Shown piece after piece: positions 26,953-36,263 of a stretch of DNA of 64,000 nt. Under the pieces are notes generated by a model. It ran no database searches and was not told the origin of the DNA. It saw only the letters and a program-made list of their open reading frames with translations. This DNA is from Nostoc sp. XA010 (GTDB lineage: Bacteria; Cyanobacteriota; Cyanobacteriia; Cyanobacteriales; Nostocaceae), in the NCBI RefSeq assembly GCF_020829625.1, contig NZ_JAIVFX010000030.1, positions 1 to 64,000 of the forward strand. The letters run 5' to 3'. Positions within the stretch are counted from its first letter, which is position 1; every line of letters begins with the position of its first letter. Made by a program: the position numbers and the translations under genes.

Positions 26953-28392
26953 ATGAAGCGCTTACATCGGTTACTTTACCCGCCTGCTTGGTCTATTGCT
27001 GCCAAAATATCAGCAGTGTTGGTGTCAGTTGCACTCATACCGATGAGCTTCACCACCTACTACAACTTGCGGCAGAGCTTGGATAGTGTGGAGGCTGGTG
27101 AATACCGCAAACTAGAATTGTTAGCTACCAGTACTGCTAGTCGTCTTGACCAGTTAATTATTGATATTCAACGTGTTGTGGTGCAAGTTAGCAGCGATCG
27201 CAATGTCGTAAATTTCTTAGCAGCATCCACATCTTCTGAGCAAGAAGCCCTCCGCCCTAACTTGCAACAAACTCTACAAAACGTCTTCCGTTCAAACCCA
27301 GACTTTGATGCTGTGTTTGTCATGGATAAACAGGGTCGTGCTGTTGCCACCAGCGATCCTAAATTCCTTGGTCAAAACTACGCCTTCCGTGAATACTTCC
27401 GTTCCAGCATTCAAGGGAAATCCTATATATCTAGCATCTTGGTAGGCGAAACGACGAAACGACCAGGGATGTTTTTCTCCCAACCAGTGCGATCGCAAGA
27501 AGGCGAAATTATCGGAGTCACAGTCCTTAAAATTAAAGGAGAAGGTATCTGGGCGATCGCGGATGCACTAAAAGTAGGCGACCAAAGCTATACCTTTCTG
27601 ATTGACCAACAGGGAGTAATCATTAGTCATTTCAATAAATCTCTCCTTTACCATAGCCTCGTCCCTCTACGGGCTGAGGTATTAGAGCGGGTTGTCAAAG
27701 ATAGACGTTACGCTTTAAATCAGATTGAAAGCTTAGGCATTCCTGAGTTGCAGGTAATGGTGAGAGCTAAACACGCAGGTCACACTACTTATCGCTTTCC
27801 ACCTCAGGAAATGCCCCGGATAGTTGGCTTTGCACCTTTGCAACAACAAACCTGGGTACTGGGAGTCAGTCAGCCCAAAGAAGATTTTAGCGAACCATTG
27901 AAACACCTGATTTGGCTGCATGGTGGCAGTCTCTTGATTGTGGGCGGAATCACAGCCATCATGGCATTGCTCCTAGCGCGGAGAATTTCTCGACCGATTT
28001 ACGCCCTCACAGCCGCAGCGCAAGCACTGGAACATGACGATTTTGATGCTCGTGTACTGGAGTTGCTTCCTAGATTAACGAAATTAGCTCATAGCCAAGA
28101 CGACATGGGTCAATTAGTCCGCGTTTTCTTGAAGATGGCTGAACAAGTAAGGATGCGAGATCAAAAGTTGAAAATGCAAGTTCGGGAACTGCATATTGAG
28201 ATTGACGAGGCTAAAAGAGCCAGCAATGTTGCGGAAATTACGGAAAATGAACATTTTCGGCAGTTACAAAAAAAGATTCAAAAGCTCAGAGAACAAAAAG
28301 TAACTGTTAGCGAAACTGAGACAGATTACTACCAGAGATTGCAGACAAAGGTGCAATCTCTCAAAGAGCGATCGCTAAACTGTGAGGCATAG
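26953..28392 (+). CDS. Membrane sensor: Cache domain, HAMP, coiled coil, no output domain
   Basis: A 479-residue protein. TM1 (ISAVLVSVALIPMSF, about 17-32) leads to an extracytoplasmic dCache-type sensor (about 35-310, with DAVFVMDKQGRAVATSDP and FLIDQQGVIISH). TM2 (LLIVGGITAIMALLLA, about 322-338) is followed by HAMP (RRISRPIYALTAAAQAL) and a coiled coil to the end (RMRDQKLKMQVRELHIEIDE). It resembles the front half of chemoreceptors or sensor kinases but lacks any kinase, cyclase or MCP signalling tip. It is 40 bases after lanM and two bases before the next gene, so firmly in the operon. It may sense an external cue or the exported peptide and signal through protein contact. The role is inferred. 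Confidence 0.82.
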   Translation: MKRLHRLLYPPAWSIAAKISAVLVSVALIPMSFTTYYNLRQSLDSVEAGEYRKLELLATSTASRLDQLIIDIQRVVVQVSSDRNVVNFLAASTSSEQEALRPNLQQTLQNVFRSNPDFDAVFVMDKQGRAVATSDPKFLGQNYAFREYFRSSIQGKSYISSILVGETTKRPGMFFSQPVRSQEGEIIGVTVLKIKGEGIWAIADALKVGDQSYTFLIDQQGVIISHFNKSLLYHSLVPLRAEVLERVVKDRRYALNQIESLGIPELQVMVRAKHAGHTTYRFPPQEMPRIVGFAPLQQQTWVLGVSQPKEDFSEPLKHLIWLHGGSLLIVGGITAIMALLLARRISRPIYALTAAAQALEHDDFDARVLELLPRLTKLAHSQDDMGQLVRVFLKMAEQVRMRDQKLKMQVRELHIEIDEAKRASNVAEITENEHFRQLQKKIQKLREQKVTVSETETDYYQRLQTKVQSLKERSLNCEA

Positions 28393-28394
28393 AT

Positions 28395-30998
28395 ATGTCA
28401 TTTGATGATGACGAACTGATATCACGAGAGGAAGTGCTAGCGGGTTTACCAGCGAAACGAGCCAATACAGTCCTGTTTTTGCTTGAGAGTCGCACAGCAC
28501 AGATAGTGGCGCGATCGCGGATGGAGTTTTCCCTCACAGAGCAAGCTGCCTCAGAGCGCGATTTGGCTTTCCTGGAAGCCTTTGCTTTAGGAAACGCCCC
28601 GCCAGTCCACCCCACCATCCAGCACTTAGAACGCTACGCCCAGCAGTGGGCAAACCTTGTACCAGAAAATCCCAGACTCAAAGCTGCGATCGCCCATGCC
28701 CTCAGTCAAAAATATACTTTTATCTATCAAACTGTGCCTAACATCCGCGCAACTTTGGGTTTGGATGAGAAGTCAGTACAAGTGGCTTACTTGCGGTTGT
28801 ATAGAAAGCAACTCCCGACTATATTTGCATCCAAGTTATCACTGATGGAACAGTGGCGCTGGATGACAGCAGCGATCGCCCAGCATCTAGAGTCTCTACC
28901 ACCCTTCTGGCTAGCCTCCATACTGACTGTAGCTTTGGGTCTTCCTCAAGCCTTTTTAGCTTTGCCAATCGCCGTGGCCGATATAGGCCCGTTAGCTACA
29001 ATTGCTTTCATAGCCATCATCGGTATAATCAATATTCTAACTATGGCTTGCATGGCAGAAGCCGTTGGTCGCAGTGGCGATTTCCGTTATGGCAATGCTT
29101 TTATCAAACAATTAGTATCTAATTATTTAGGAAATACAGGCTCATTTATACTTTCTATAGCAGTTGGTATCCGTGTTTTCCTCATAGCCTTAGCTTGTTA
29201 TATCGGTTTGTCGGTGACTATGGCAAACTTTACCCAGATACCAGCAGCACTATGGGCGGTGTTTCTGTTCTGCGCCGGATTGTATTTGGTATCTAGTAAA
29301 TCTTTAAACTTCACCGTTGCCTTGATGGTATTACTAGCAGGCATCAACGTGAGTTTGCTTCTCATTCTTTCATTGTTGGCATTCCGCCACGTCCAAATAG
29401 AAAACCTTTTATATGTAAACTTGCCTTTTCTTGACGGTCAACCTTTCCACCCCTGGATGCTACAACGAATTTTAGGTGTGAGCTTGATGCTTTACTTCGG
29501 GCATGTTTATGTAGGAGAATGTGCCAAACTGATACTTCCCCGTGACCCTAGCGCTGGATCTTTAATTTGGGGAAGCGTGGCGGGAACTGGTTTTTTAACT
29601 CTTCTATTTTGTATTTGGGTGCTTGCAGTCAACGGAGCCGTCTCGCCAGATTTACTAACTGGACAGTCAGGTACTGCTTTGGAACCCTTGGCGGTGGAAG
29701 TTGGTGCGATTGTCACAGTCTTGGGCGCAGTCTTAGTCACCTTGCTGTTAGGAATGGCTTGGCTCCGCAGTTCCAGCCTTTTAGTCAACCTAGCTAGAGA
29801 GTGGTTACCTACCCGTCCCCAACCGATTTTAAGGCTACCACGCCAGCAGGGAATATTAATATTGCATCCCTATGGCGATCGCAACTGTGTTCCTCATATT
29901 GGTGTAACCTACCTGGGGGTAGAAGAAGCGAAGTCCAAGTTTCGTCTAGATATTCAGTTGAATGGCAATGTCCATCATGTAGAAATTGCCTTCGCTGGAC
30001 GTTGGAATATTAAAGAGCTACTGCATCAGTTCCCCGACTTATGCAAGTGGGATACTCGCCTGACTTTAGAAGTGCGATCGGCTAATGATGATAATGCTTG
30101 TATACAAGCCATTTCACCCATGCTCTTGGTTTACGAAGGAGGATTAAAAGCTGATTTTAGTAATCCTACTTCCGAGCATCAGAGTCAGACACAAAGGTTT
30201 TGGAAAACCTTACTAAAGCAACGTCGCTTTTTGCTATCTATCACTCCGTTACTTCTAGTCTTTTTACTAACTGAATGGCTGTTCATGGCTGGTACACAAT
30301 CTTTTACCAGCGTACTCGCCTTTGCTGGTGTACTTGGCAACTCCCTTGTTGGCGGCATTTTCCCAGTTTTACTATTGGTTTCTAGCCGCCGTAAAGGAGA
30401 ACTTGTACCCGGAGTAGTCTTCAAGATTCTCAACCATCCATTGTTCAGCGTCGGTGTATACAGCTTATTTTTAGCTATCCTACTCGTCCACGGTTTGTTC
30501 ATTTGGGAAAACTCCGTGGCGCGTATCAGTGCATTGTCTATTGCTGCGCTATCTTTAGGAGCAACTTTAGTAATGAACTACTTTGGTGCGTTTACTTGTC
30601 GTGTAGTAGTGGAACTGCGAGAGCAACACCAAGGAGGACGATCCGTATTCACAATCACTGCTGGCGGACAACCAAAAATAGCAGACGTGTTATTGGGATA
30701 TGCCGAAGGTGAACAACACTACCAAGCTGCCACTGTCGAGATTCCATCACTTTCATCCCTAAAGTATGCCACCTTCCGCTTACCAACCAAGCGAAAACAG
30801 GAGTTGAGAGTGTGGGCACATAGGAGCAATTCGCAGATTGACTCTAAAAGTTTACCTGCATTTGTGGAAGTTCAAAGTGGAAATAAGAATATGCAATTTG
30901 ACTTGATGTTATCCAGTGGACGAGTTTTGCTTCCTCTCATTAGTGATGGATGCTGGTTAAAATTTACCTTTCCAGAGCCGTCATTTTCTGTGAGATGA
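28395..30998 (+). CDS. Large membrane protein with APC-transporter-like core
   Basis: An 867-residue protein. A soluble N-terminal region (about 1-155, helical) precedes about ten hydrophobic segments (about 170-480; for example FWLASILTVALGLPQAFLAL and IAFIAIIGIINILTMACMA) reminiscent of amino-acid permease (APC) folds. A soluble domain follows (about 485-590: GILILHPYG, ITYLGVEEAKSKF-like), then a second group of five or so membrane segments (about 610-740) and a soluble C-terminal domain. The gene begins two bases after the Cache gene. I do not recognise this architecture. It could be a transporter, or a membrane hub that uses an APC-like fold as a sensor. Transport substrate and role in lanthipeptide production are unknown. 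Confidence 0.7.
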   Translation: MSFDDDELISREEVLAGLPAKRANTVLFLLESRTAQIVARSRMEFSLTEQAASERDLAFLEAFALGNAPPVHPTIQHLERYAQQWANLVPENPRLKAAIAHALSQKYTFIYQTVPNIRATLGLDEKSVQVAYLRLYRKQLPTIFASKLSLMEQWRWMTAAIAQHLESLPPFWLASILTVALGLPQAFLALPIAVADIGPLATIAFIAIIGIINILTMACMAEAVGRSGDFRYGNAFIKQLVSNYLGNTGSFILSIAVGIRVFLIALACYIGLSVTMANFTQIPAALWAVFLFCAGLYLVSSKSLNFTVALMVLLAGINVSLLLILSLLAFRHVQIENLLYVNLPFLDGQPFHPWMLQRILGVSLMLYFGHVYVGECAKLILPRDPSAGSLIWGSVAGTGFLTLLFCIWVLAVNGAVSPDLLTGQSGTALEPLAVEVGAIVTVLGAVLVTLLLGMAWLRSSSLLVNLAREWLPTRPQPILRLPRQQGILILHPYGDRNCVPHIGVTYLGVEEAKSKFRLDIQLNGNVHHVEIAFAGRWNIKELLHQFPDLCKWDTRLTLEVRSANDDNACIQAISPMLLVYEGGLKADFSNPTSEHQSQTQRFWKTLLKQRRFLLSITPLLLVFLLTEWLFMAGTQSFTSVLAFAGVLGNSLVGGIFPVLLLVSSRRKGELVPGVVFKILNHPLFSVGVYSLFLAILLVHGLFIWENSVARISALSIAALSLGATLVMNYFGAFTCRVVVELREQHQGGRSVFTITAGGQPKIADVLLGYAEGEQHYQAATVEIPSLSSLKYATFRLPTKRKQELRVWAHRSNSQIDSKSLPAFVEVQSGNKNMQFDLMLSSGRVLLPLISDGCWLKFTFPEPSFSVR

Positions 30999-31042
30999 GG
31001 GAATGACAACTGACTAATAACCAATTACAACGAGGTAACTTT

Positions 31043-31849
31043 ATGGCACAAATTATTGCAGTTCATTCATTCCGTGGCGGTACTGGCAAATCAAATTTGA
31101 TTGCCAACATAGCATCTACTATGGCGCTTGGGGGGCAACGTGTAGGTATCATCGATACTGATATCCAATCGCCTGGAATTCACGTTATTTTCGGGCTTAA
31201 TGAGAACAAAATGGAACTCGCTCTCAATGACTATTTATGGGGTCGTTGTAATATTAAAGATGCTGCTTACGATGTTACTGATGCTTTAATTGCAGACCAG
31301 GGAAGTACAGGTACAGTCAAGGGTAATCTTTATTTAGTTCCTTCTAGTATCAAAGCGGGTGAAATCGCCAGAATTCTACGTGAGGGTTACGATGTAGTCC
31401 GCCTTAACGATGGTTTTCAAGAACTTATCCGCACTTTGAAACTGGATTACCTACTAATTGACACACATCCGGGTTTGAATGAAGAAACCTTACTTTCCAT
31501 CGGTATTTCTAATGTTTTGGTAATTCTCCTCCGTCCAGATAATCAAGACTTCCAGGGTACTGCTGTGACAGTGGATGTAGCTCGCAAATTGAGAGTGCCA
31601 AAAATGTTGTTGGTAATTAATAAAGCCTTACCAAGCTTGAATTTTCAGGATTTACAACAACAGGTAGAGAAAATCTACAACGTATCGGTGGCCGGGATTT
31701 TACCCCTTTCTGAAGAGGTGGTGCAGCTAGCAAGTAATGGTGTTTTCTCTCTGCGTTATCCTCAGCATTCCATCACTCAAACAATCAAAGAGATGACTGA
31801 GCAGATTGCTGGTGTTGTCGAGAGGCAGGAGATAGGAGCCAGGACTTAG
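31043..31849 (+). CDS. MinD/ParA-like P-loop ATPase
   Basis: A 268-residue ATPase. The deviant Walker A is HSFRGGTGKSN (residues 8-18) and the A' motif is GIIDTDIQSPG. The later YLLIDTHPGLNEETL gives the Walker B/switch region. MinD/ParA ATPases dimerise with ATP and position cargo on membranes or DNA. Here the gene is embedded in a lanthipeptide operon, 44 bases after the membrane protein gene, and there is no ParB or MinE partner nearby. It may organise the LanM/transporter complex at the membrane, but that is speculative. The ATG is preceded by GAGG at about eight bases. Confidence 0.88.
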   Translation: MAQIIAVHSFRGGTGKSNLIANIASTMALGGQRVGIIDTDIQSPGIHVIFGLNENKMELALNDYLWGRCNIKDAAYDVTDALIADQGSTGTVKGNLYLVPSSIKAGEIARILREGYDVVRLNDGFQELIRTLKLDYLLIDTHPGLNEETLLSIGISNVLVILLRPDNQDFQGTAVTVDVARKLRVPKMLLVINKALPSLNFQDLQQQVEKIYNVSVAGILPLSEEVVQLASNGVFSLRYPQHSITQTIKEMTEQIAGVVERQEIGART

Positions 31850-31943
31850 GAGGCATGAGGCAGGAGGCAGAATGAAGAATTATCTCCCTTATCTTTCTTA
31901 TCCTCCTCATCTCTTTCATCCTTGTGATCTATTTTTGGAGGCT

Positions 31944-33161
31944 ATGTCTACGATGGTCACTGAGTTTGTCGAAGTGCGGATTACACCTACGCTGATGATT
32001 GATCAACAATCATTCCGTTCTCATGTCCTCGCCGACTTTAGAGCTACTGCTGCACAGGCGGAGGAACTATTGGTATATAACCAAAACGTTTTTAACCACA
32101 GCATCTTAACCGATACTAAGTTTCCTCTCCCCCCCGAAGCTCATGTGGCTGCTTGGGAAAAATACGCTCTGGCTGCAAAAGTTGTGGGGACATTTGAAGC
32201 ACTAAAGCGCGTACTGGTTCAGTTGAGATTTCCCATAGTTGAGGGTATCAGCCAAACTGAGGCTTATCAAGCTGCTACTCGCAGAGGTGTTGCAGTAGAT
32301 GGGATGACAGAGGCGACTGGTTTAGTCTTGCAGCAACCCCAGAAACTCCAGTTATTACTACACCAAACCTTGGCTGGAACCATTCCAGTATTGTTAGCTG
32401 AGAACCGAGAAGACTTTGTTTCTCTGGTACAAGCTTTAACAAAGCGAAATGAACCCCACCCAGTCCCTGCATCTATGGGAGCCTGTATAGTTAGCGGGTT
32501 TAATAACTGGGACAGGGTTCGTCAGTACCGTCAAAAATGGGAAGCTGAAAGTTTTGCTAATCGTTGCCAAAGTAGTTGGCAAGAAGAATTTCAGCGATTA
32601 ATCCCGCAAAAAGAACTCTATCAAGATAAGTTCATTATTTTGAGTGGCGGTTCTTATAGCAATGTTTCAGCCAGCGACATGGAACTTGAGGAATCCCAAT
32701 GGCAGAGCCTATCCCTAGCAATTCGACTGGAACATGAATGTACGCACTATTTCACACGTCGTTTATTTAACTCCATGCGAAACAATATCCTCGACGAGCT
32801 AATTGCAGACTACAGAGGCATTGTAGCAGCTACAGGCTTCTATCGAGCCGATTGGTGCTTACGCTTTCTGGGGTTAGAATCATTTCCTAATTATCGAGAA
32901 GGAGGTAGATTGCAAAACTACCGTGGTCAACCTCCACTTTCCGATGGAGCTTTTAAGATTCTACAGGCATTGGTGAAGGCAGCCGCAGAAAATTTGCAGC
33001 GCTTTCACACTGACTACCTAGAGAATTTAACAGATGCTAATACGCAACTTTTAATGTTGATGTGCTTAACTAATTTGACATTAGAAGAATTAGCTTCTAA
33101 AGAAGCAAAATTTCGCATCCAACAAACCTTTGAAAAATTGCAAACAGTCCTTCCTGTATAA
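31944..33161 (+). CDS. Predicted HExxH zinc-metalloprotease-like protein
   Basis: About 405 residues from the ATG at 31944. The open frame starts at 31872, but the first 24 residues look like translated leader, and GGAGG lies immediately before 31944. The candidate active site is HECTH (His264-His268) in RLEHECTHYFTRRLF, followed by DELIADYRG, whose acidic residues could supply the third zinc ligand. No signal peptide or membrane segment is visible. It is in the lanM-led run and could process the precursor or another cluster protein. I do not recognise the family. The HExxH in a helical context supports a metal-dependent hydrolase but is only a five-residue motif. Confidence 0.7.
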   Translation: MSTMVTEFVEVRITPTLMIDQQSFRSHVLADFRATAAQAEELLVYNQNVFNHSILTDTKFPLPPEAHVAAWEKYALAAKVVGTFEALKRVLVQLRFPIVEGISQTEAYQAATRRGVAVDGMTEATGLVLQQPQKLQLLLHQTLAGTIPVLLAENREDFVSLVQALTKRNEPHPVPASMGACIVSGFNNWDRVRQYRQKWEAESFANRCQSSWQEEFQRLIPQKELYQDKFIILSGGSYSNVSASDMELEESQWQSLSLAIRLEHECTHYFTRRLFNSMRNNILDELIADYRGIVAATGFYRADWCLRFLGLESFPNYREGGRLQNYRGQPPLSDGAFKILQALVKAAAENLQRFHTDYLENLTDANTQLLMLMCLTNLTLEELASKEAKFRIQQTFEKLQTVLPV

Positions 33162-33170
33162 AGAATCTCA

Positions 33171-33252
33171 TTCCTCTGCGCCATGTCAGTTGCTACAAGT
33201 CGGGCATTGCCCGTCCAACGCATTGGCTCCTCTGCGCCTCTGCGGTTCGTTT
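33171..33252 (+). repeat. Dispersed 80-bp repeat, left copy
   Basis: About 80 bp containing CTCTGCGCCATG, GTTGCTACAAGT and GGGCATTGCCCGTCCAACGC. A near-identical inverted copy is at 34636-34718. The pair brackets the cyclic-nucleotide-binding gene. Confidence 0.85.
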
Positions 33253-33293
33253 TTCTAAAAGTTCCCATTCATAAAACGTAGGGTAAGTAACCT

Positions 33294-34388
33294 ATGACAG
33301 AAGTCCTACTTAAAGAATTAACTAACAGTGACATTGATTGGATGATTGCTAAAGGTCATCAAAGAGAAATAGCCATTGGTACTGTACTCATTCAGGGAGG
33401 GAAAGCTGTTAATTCCTTACATATTTTATTAGATGGAATTTTAACAGTTACTGCTTCTGAACCTGATAACAACCCTCTGACTCGTGCTTTTGCAGCCATA
33501 GAAGGTATTGAAAATCCCAGTCGAGAAATTGCGAGGTTATCTAGTGGCGAGGTAGTCGGAGAAGTCCCCTTTGTTAGTACTCGCCCTACAGCTACAACCG
33601 TTAAGGCTGTAGAAAAGTCGCTAGTTTTGTCAATTCCTCAACAAGAATTGGCGGGAAAATTGCAGCAGGATCTTGGTTTTGCTTCGCGCTTTTATCGAGC
33701 GATCGCCATTATGCTTTCAGATAGAATACAAAGTATCATCAATCAACTTGGTCGTAGCAATATAGCCCAAGGGCAACCACTAAAGGATGTATTATTTGTA
33801 TTAGGAAAATTGCATGATAGTGACATCGATTGGATAATGGCTTGTGGAACTCAGCACAGAATTGCTGCTAATACCGTACTCATCCATCAACAAGGTCCTG
33901 TGGATGCATTGTATATCCTACTAAGTGGAATAATGTCACTCTCTGTTTCCGATGATGAACGTAATCCTTTAGCTCGTGCTTTTGCAGCTATAGAGGACGG
34001 CGAAATTTCCAACCGAGAGATAGCAAAATTATCGAAAGGTGAAATTATGGGAGAAACACCCTTTATTGATGGTCGCTTACCTTCTGCAACCATTAAGGCT
34101 ATTGAAGACTCAATAGTTTTGTCTATTTCACGACAGCAAGTAGCGGCAAAACTGCAACAAGATATCGGATTTGCATCTCGTTTTTATCAAGTGATTGCCA
34201 CTTTACTTTCTAATAAATTTCAAGGAATACTCAGTCGCCTTGGTTATGGTAGACGCGTTTATAATCAAGGTCAGCCACTGGATGAAAATATTGAATATGA
34301 GGATGAACTTGATGCCAGTATTTTGGATCGTATGGCGTTGGCTGGAAAAAGATTTGAATGGATGCAGGAACGGTTAAGAGTAAGTTGA
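33294..34388 (+). CDS. Tandem cyclic-nucleotide-binding-domain protein
   Basis: A 364-residue protein made of two homologous halves, about 5-155 and 165-315. Each has a cNMP-binding beta-roll (ILLDGILTVTASE...GEVVGEVPFVSTRPTATTVKA; ILLSGIMSLSVSD...GEIMGETPFIDGRLPSATIKA) and a helical tail (GFASRFYRAIAIMLSDRIQ; GFASRFYQVIATLLSNKFQ). The GExxGE-type phosphate-binding cassette is present in both, but the usual downstream Arg-Ala is altered (RPTATT, RLPSAT). There is no DNA-binding domain. It probably senses a cyclic nucleotide or acts as a docking module for the transporter complex; similar modules occur with NHLM exporters. The short C-terminal tail is acidic and then basic. The gene is flanked by inverted 80-bp repeats. 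Confidence 0.85.
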   Translation: MTEVLLKELTNSDIDWMIAKGHQREIAIGTVLIQGGKAVNSLHILLDGILTVTASEPDNNPLTRAFAAIEGIENPSREIARLSSGEVVGEVPFVSTRPTATTVKAVEKSLVLSIPQQELAGKLQQDLGFASRFYRAIAIMLSDRIQSIINQLGRSNIAQGQPLKDVLFVLGKLHDSDIDWIMACGTQHRIAANTVLIHQQGPVDALYILLSGIMSLSVSDDERNPLARAFAAIEDGEISNREIAKLSKGEIMGETPFIDGRLPSATIKAIEDSIVLSISRQQVAAKLQQDIGFASRFYQVIATLLSNKFQGILSRLGYGRRVYNQGQPLDENIEYEDELDASILDRMALAGKRFEWMQERLRVS

Positions 34389-34817
34389 ATTTATTTGTAT
34401 TGCCTAGTTTAAATCAATGGCGGCTGTAAGCGATTTTAGCAATCATTTCTGCCGCCAGTTTCACTCAATCTGCAAATTTATCACGAAAAACAGAAAATAA
34501 TAATAGTTTCACCTGAAATTTTTGAATTGTATTAAAATACATCTTCATCTACTCTAATAATAGCAAACTACAAATCTTCTGTGCCTCTGCGTGATATTTT
34601 CACATATCATTCAGCAACACTAAAATATTTTTTTTAAACGAACCGCCAAGACGCAGAGGAGCCAGTGCGTTGGACGGGCAATGCCCAACTTGTAGCAACT
34701 GGCATGGCGCAGAGAGAATAATGAAGAAGGTTTTTTAGTAATAATTTGGCAATGCTATTTATAACTTTAATCTCACTAAAAAATCGAGAATTTATAAAAA
34801 TATTAACGTGAAGGTAA
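34389..34817. other. Gap between CNBD and HlyD genes
   Basis: No gene. It holds the right copy of the 80-bp repeat (34636-34718). The A/T-rich stretch at 34740-34817 probably holds the promoter or leader for the transporter genes. Confidence 0.5.
34636..34718 (-). repeat. Dispersed 80-bp repeat, right inverted copy
   Basis: The reverse complement matches 33171-33252 with few differences (shared CTCTGCGCCATG, GTTGCTACAAGT, GGGCATTGCCCGTCCAACGC). Confidence 0.85.
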
Positions 34818-36263
34818 ATGTTAGACCAAAAACGTAGCTTATTCCGCAAAGAATCACTAGAGCGGCTATCTTCTCCAGAAAGATTAGACCAACTGATGCA
34901 AGTCGTCAGTCCTAAAAGCTGGCTACCGCTATTCGCCTTGGGTTCCCTAGTAGGAGTAGGCATAGTCTGGAGTATTTATGGACGCATCCCTATCACCGTT
35001 GAAGGGCGAGGAGTAATGATTTACCCAAGCAAAGTTGTGCCACTGCAATCACTAAGCTCAGGGCAGTTGCTGGTTCTTAATATTAAAGTTGGGGATGTTG
35101 TTAAAAAAGGGCAAGTGTTGGCGACGGTTGACCAAGTTGACCTGCGTAAGCAATTACAACTAGCGCGCGCTAAATTAGTCCAATTAGAAGAACAAGATCG
35201 CAACGCTAGCTTAATACAAATACAGCGTCAGCAGCTTGATACAAAAGCAATCCAAGAGCAACGCCTAACTCTTCAGCAAAGACTCAAAATCATGCAGGAT
35301 TTGACACCTATACTGAAGGAGAAAGGACTGGTGTCAATAGGACGCGATCGCCTCAATCTACAACGACGCTTGCAAATACTCCGAGGGTCGCTTCCTACCC
35401 ATAAAAAAAGACTAGACAATCGCCAGAGTTTATTGAGAGAGGGAGCGATTCCTGACGATGTGGTGTTAGAAGCACAGCAACAATACGACAATGCCCGTGC
35501 AAGCATTGATGAGGCTGAATCTCAATTAAAGCAATTAGACCTCAAGGAAGCAGATGCACAACAACAATACCTCTCAAACCTGAACGAAATCAAAAACATC
35601 CAAGCTCAGTTGCAAGAACAGAATAGTAAGGTAGCTAGTCTAGCTCAAGAAAACTTGCAAACTACAACTACCCGCGAAAACGAGATTCAAGAAATCAAGC
35701 GCGAGATTGCCAAATTCGAATTGCAACTAAGCACTAACAGCCAGATTGTCAGCCAACACAACGGACGCATTTTAGAAATCACGGTTACGCCTGGACAAGT
35801 TGTCAATGCAGGAACCCGCTTAGGAAGTATAGATGAGGAAAATCCATCTAGCAAACTGGTTAGCATAACCTATTTTGCGATCGCAGAGGGCAAGAAAATT
35901 CAACCAGGAATGACGGTTCAAATTACTCCCCAAACCGTGAAGCGGGAACGCTTTGGCGGCATCGTGGGCACTATTAACAGCGTTTCACCATTTCCCATCA
36001 CGAAGGAGGGAGCTGCTAATGTGGTGGGTAATTCAGAAGTAGTGGAAGGTTTAATGTCTGGAAAACAAGAAGGAGTAATGCAAGTATTCGCTGATTTAGA
36101 GCCAGATTCCTCAACTTTCAGTGGTTACAAGTGGTCTTCTTCCACCGGGCCGCAACTCAAAATTTCTTCTGGAATTACTACTGTTGTTCGAGTCAAGGTA
36201 GAAGAACGCGCTCCCCTCACGTATGTTTTACCTATTCTGAGGTCTTTCAGTGGTATCAACTAA
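34818..36263 (+). CDS. NHLM-type HlyD-family secretion adaptor
   Basis: A 481-residue membrane-fusion protein. A short cytoplasmic N terminus and one TM helix (WLPLFALGSLVGVGIVWSIY, about 35-55) are followed by a lipoyl/barrel-sandwich start (GRGVMIYPSKVVPLQSL and GDVVKKGQVLATVDQ). A long coiled-coil hairpin (about 110-310; for example LARAKLVQLEEQDRN and RREEAQQQYDNARAS-like) leads back to the barrel (NGRILEITVTPGQVV). It links the inner-membrane ABC exporter to the outer envelope. The ATG follows GAAGG. Its 3' end overlaps the next gene by 14 bases, which points to translational coupling with the C39 exporter. Confidence 0.9.
   Translation: MLDQKRSLFRKESLERLSSPERLDQLMQVVSPKSWLPLFALGSLVGVGIVWSIYGRIPITVEGRGVMIYPSKVVPLQSLSSGQLLVLNIKVGDVVKKGQVLATVDQVDLRKQLQLARAKLVQLEEQDRNASLIQIQRQQLDTKAIQEQRLTLQQRLKIMQDLTPILKEKGLVSIGRDRLNLQRRLQILRGSLPTHKKRLDNRQSLLREGAIPDDVVLEAQQQYDNARASIDEAESQLKQLDLKEADAQQQYLSNLNEIKNIQAQLQEQNSKVASLAQENLQTTTTRENEIQEIKREIAKFELQLSTNSQIVSQHNGRILEITVTPGQVVNAGTRLGSIDEENPSSKLVSITYFAIAEGKKIQPGMTVQITPQTVKRERFGGIVGTINSVSPFPITKEGAANVVGNSEVVEGLMSGKQEGVMQVFADLEPDSSTFSGYKWSSSTGPQLKISSGITTVVRVKVEERAPLTYVLPILRSFSGIN

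Noticed and set aside
29507..29788. Minus-strand frame within the APC-like gene
   Set aside because: Shadow of a membrane-protein gene; Ala/Thr/Pro-rich antisense composition.
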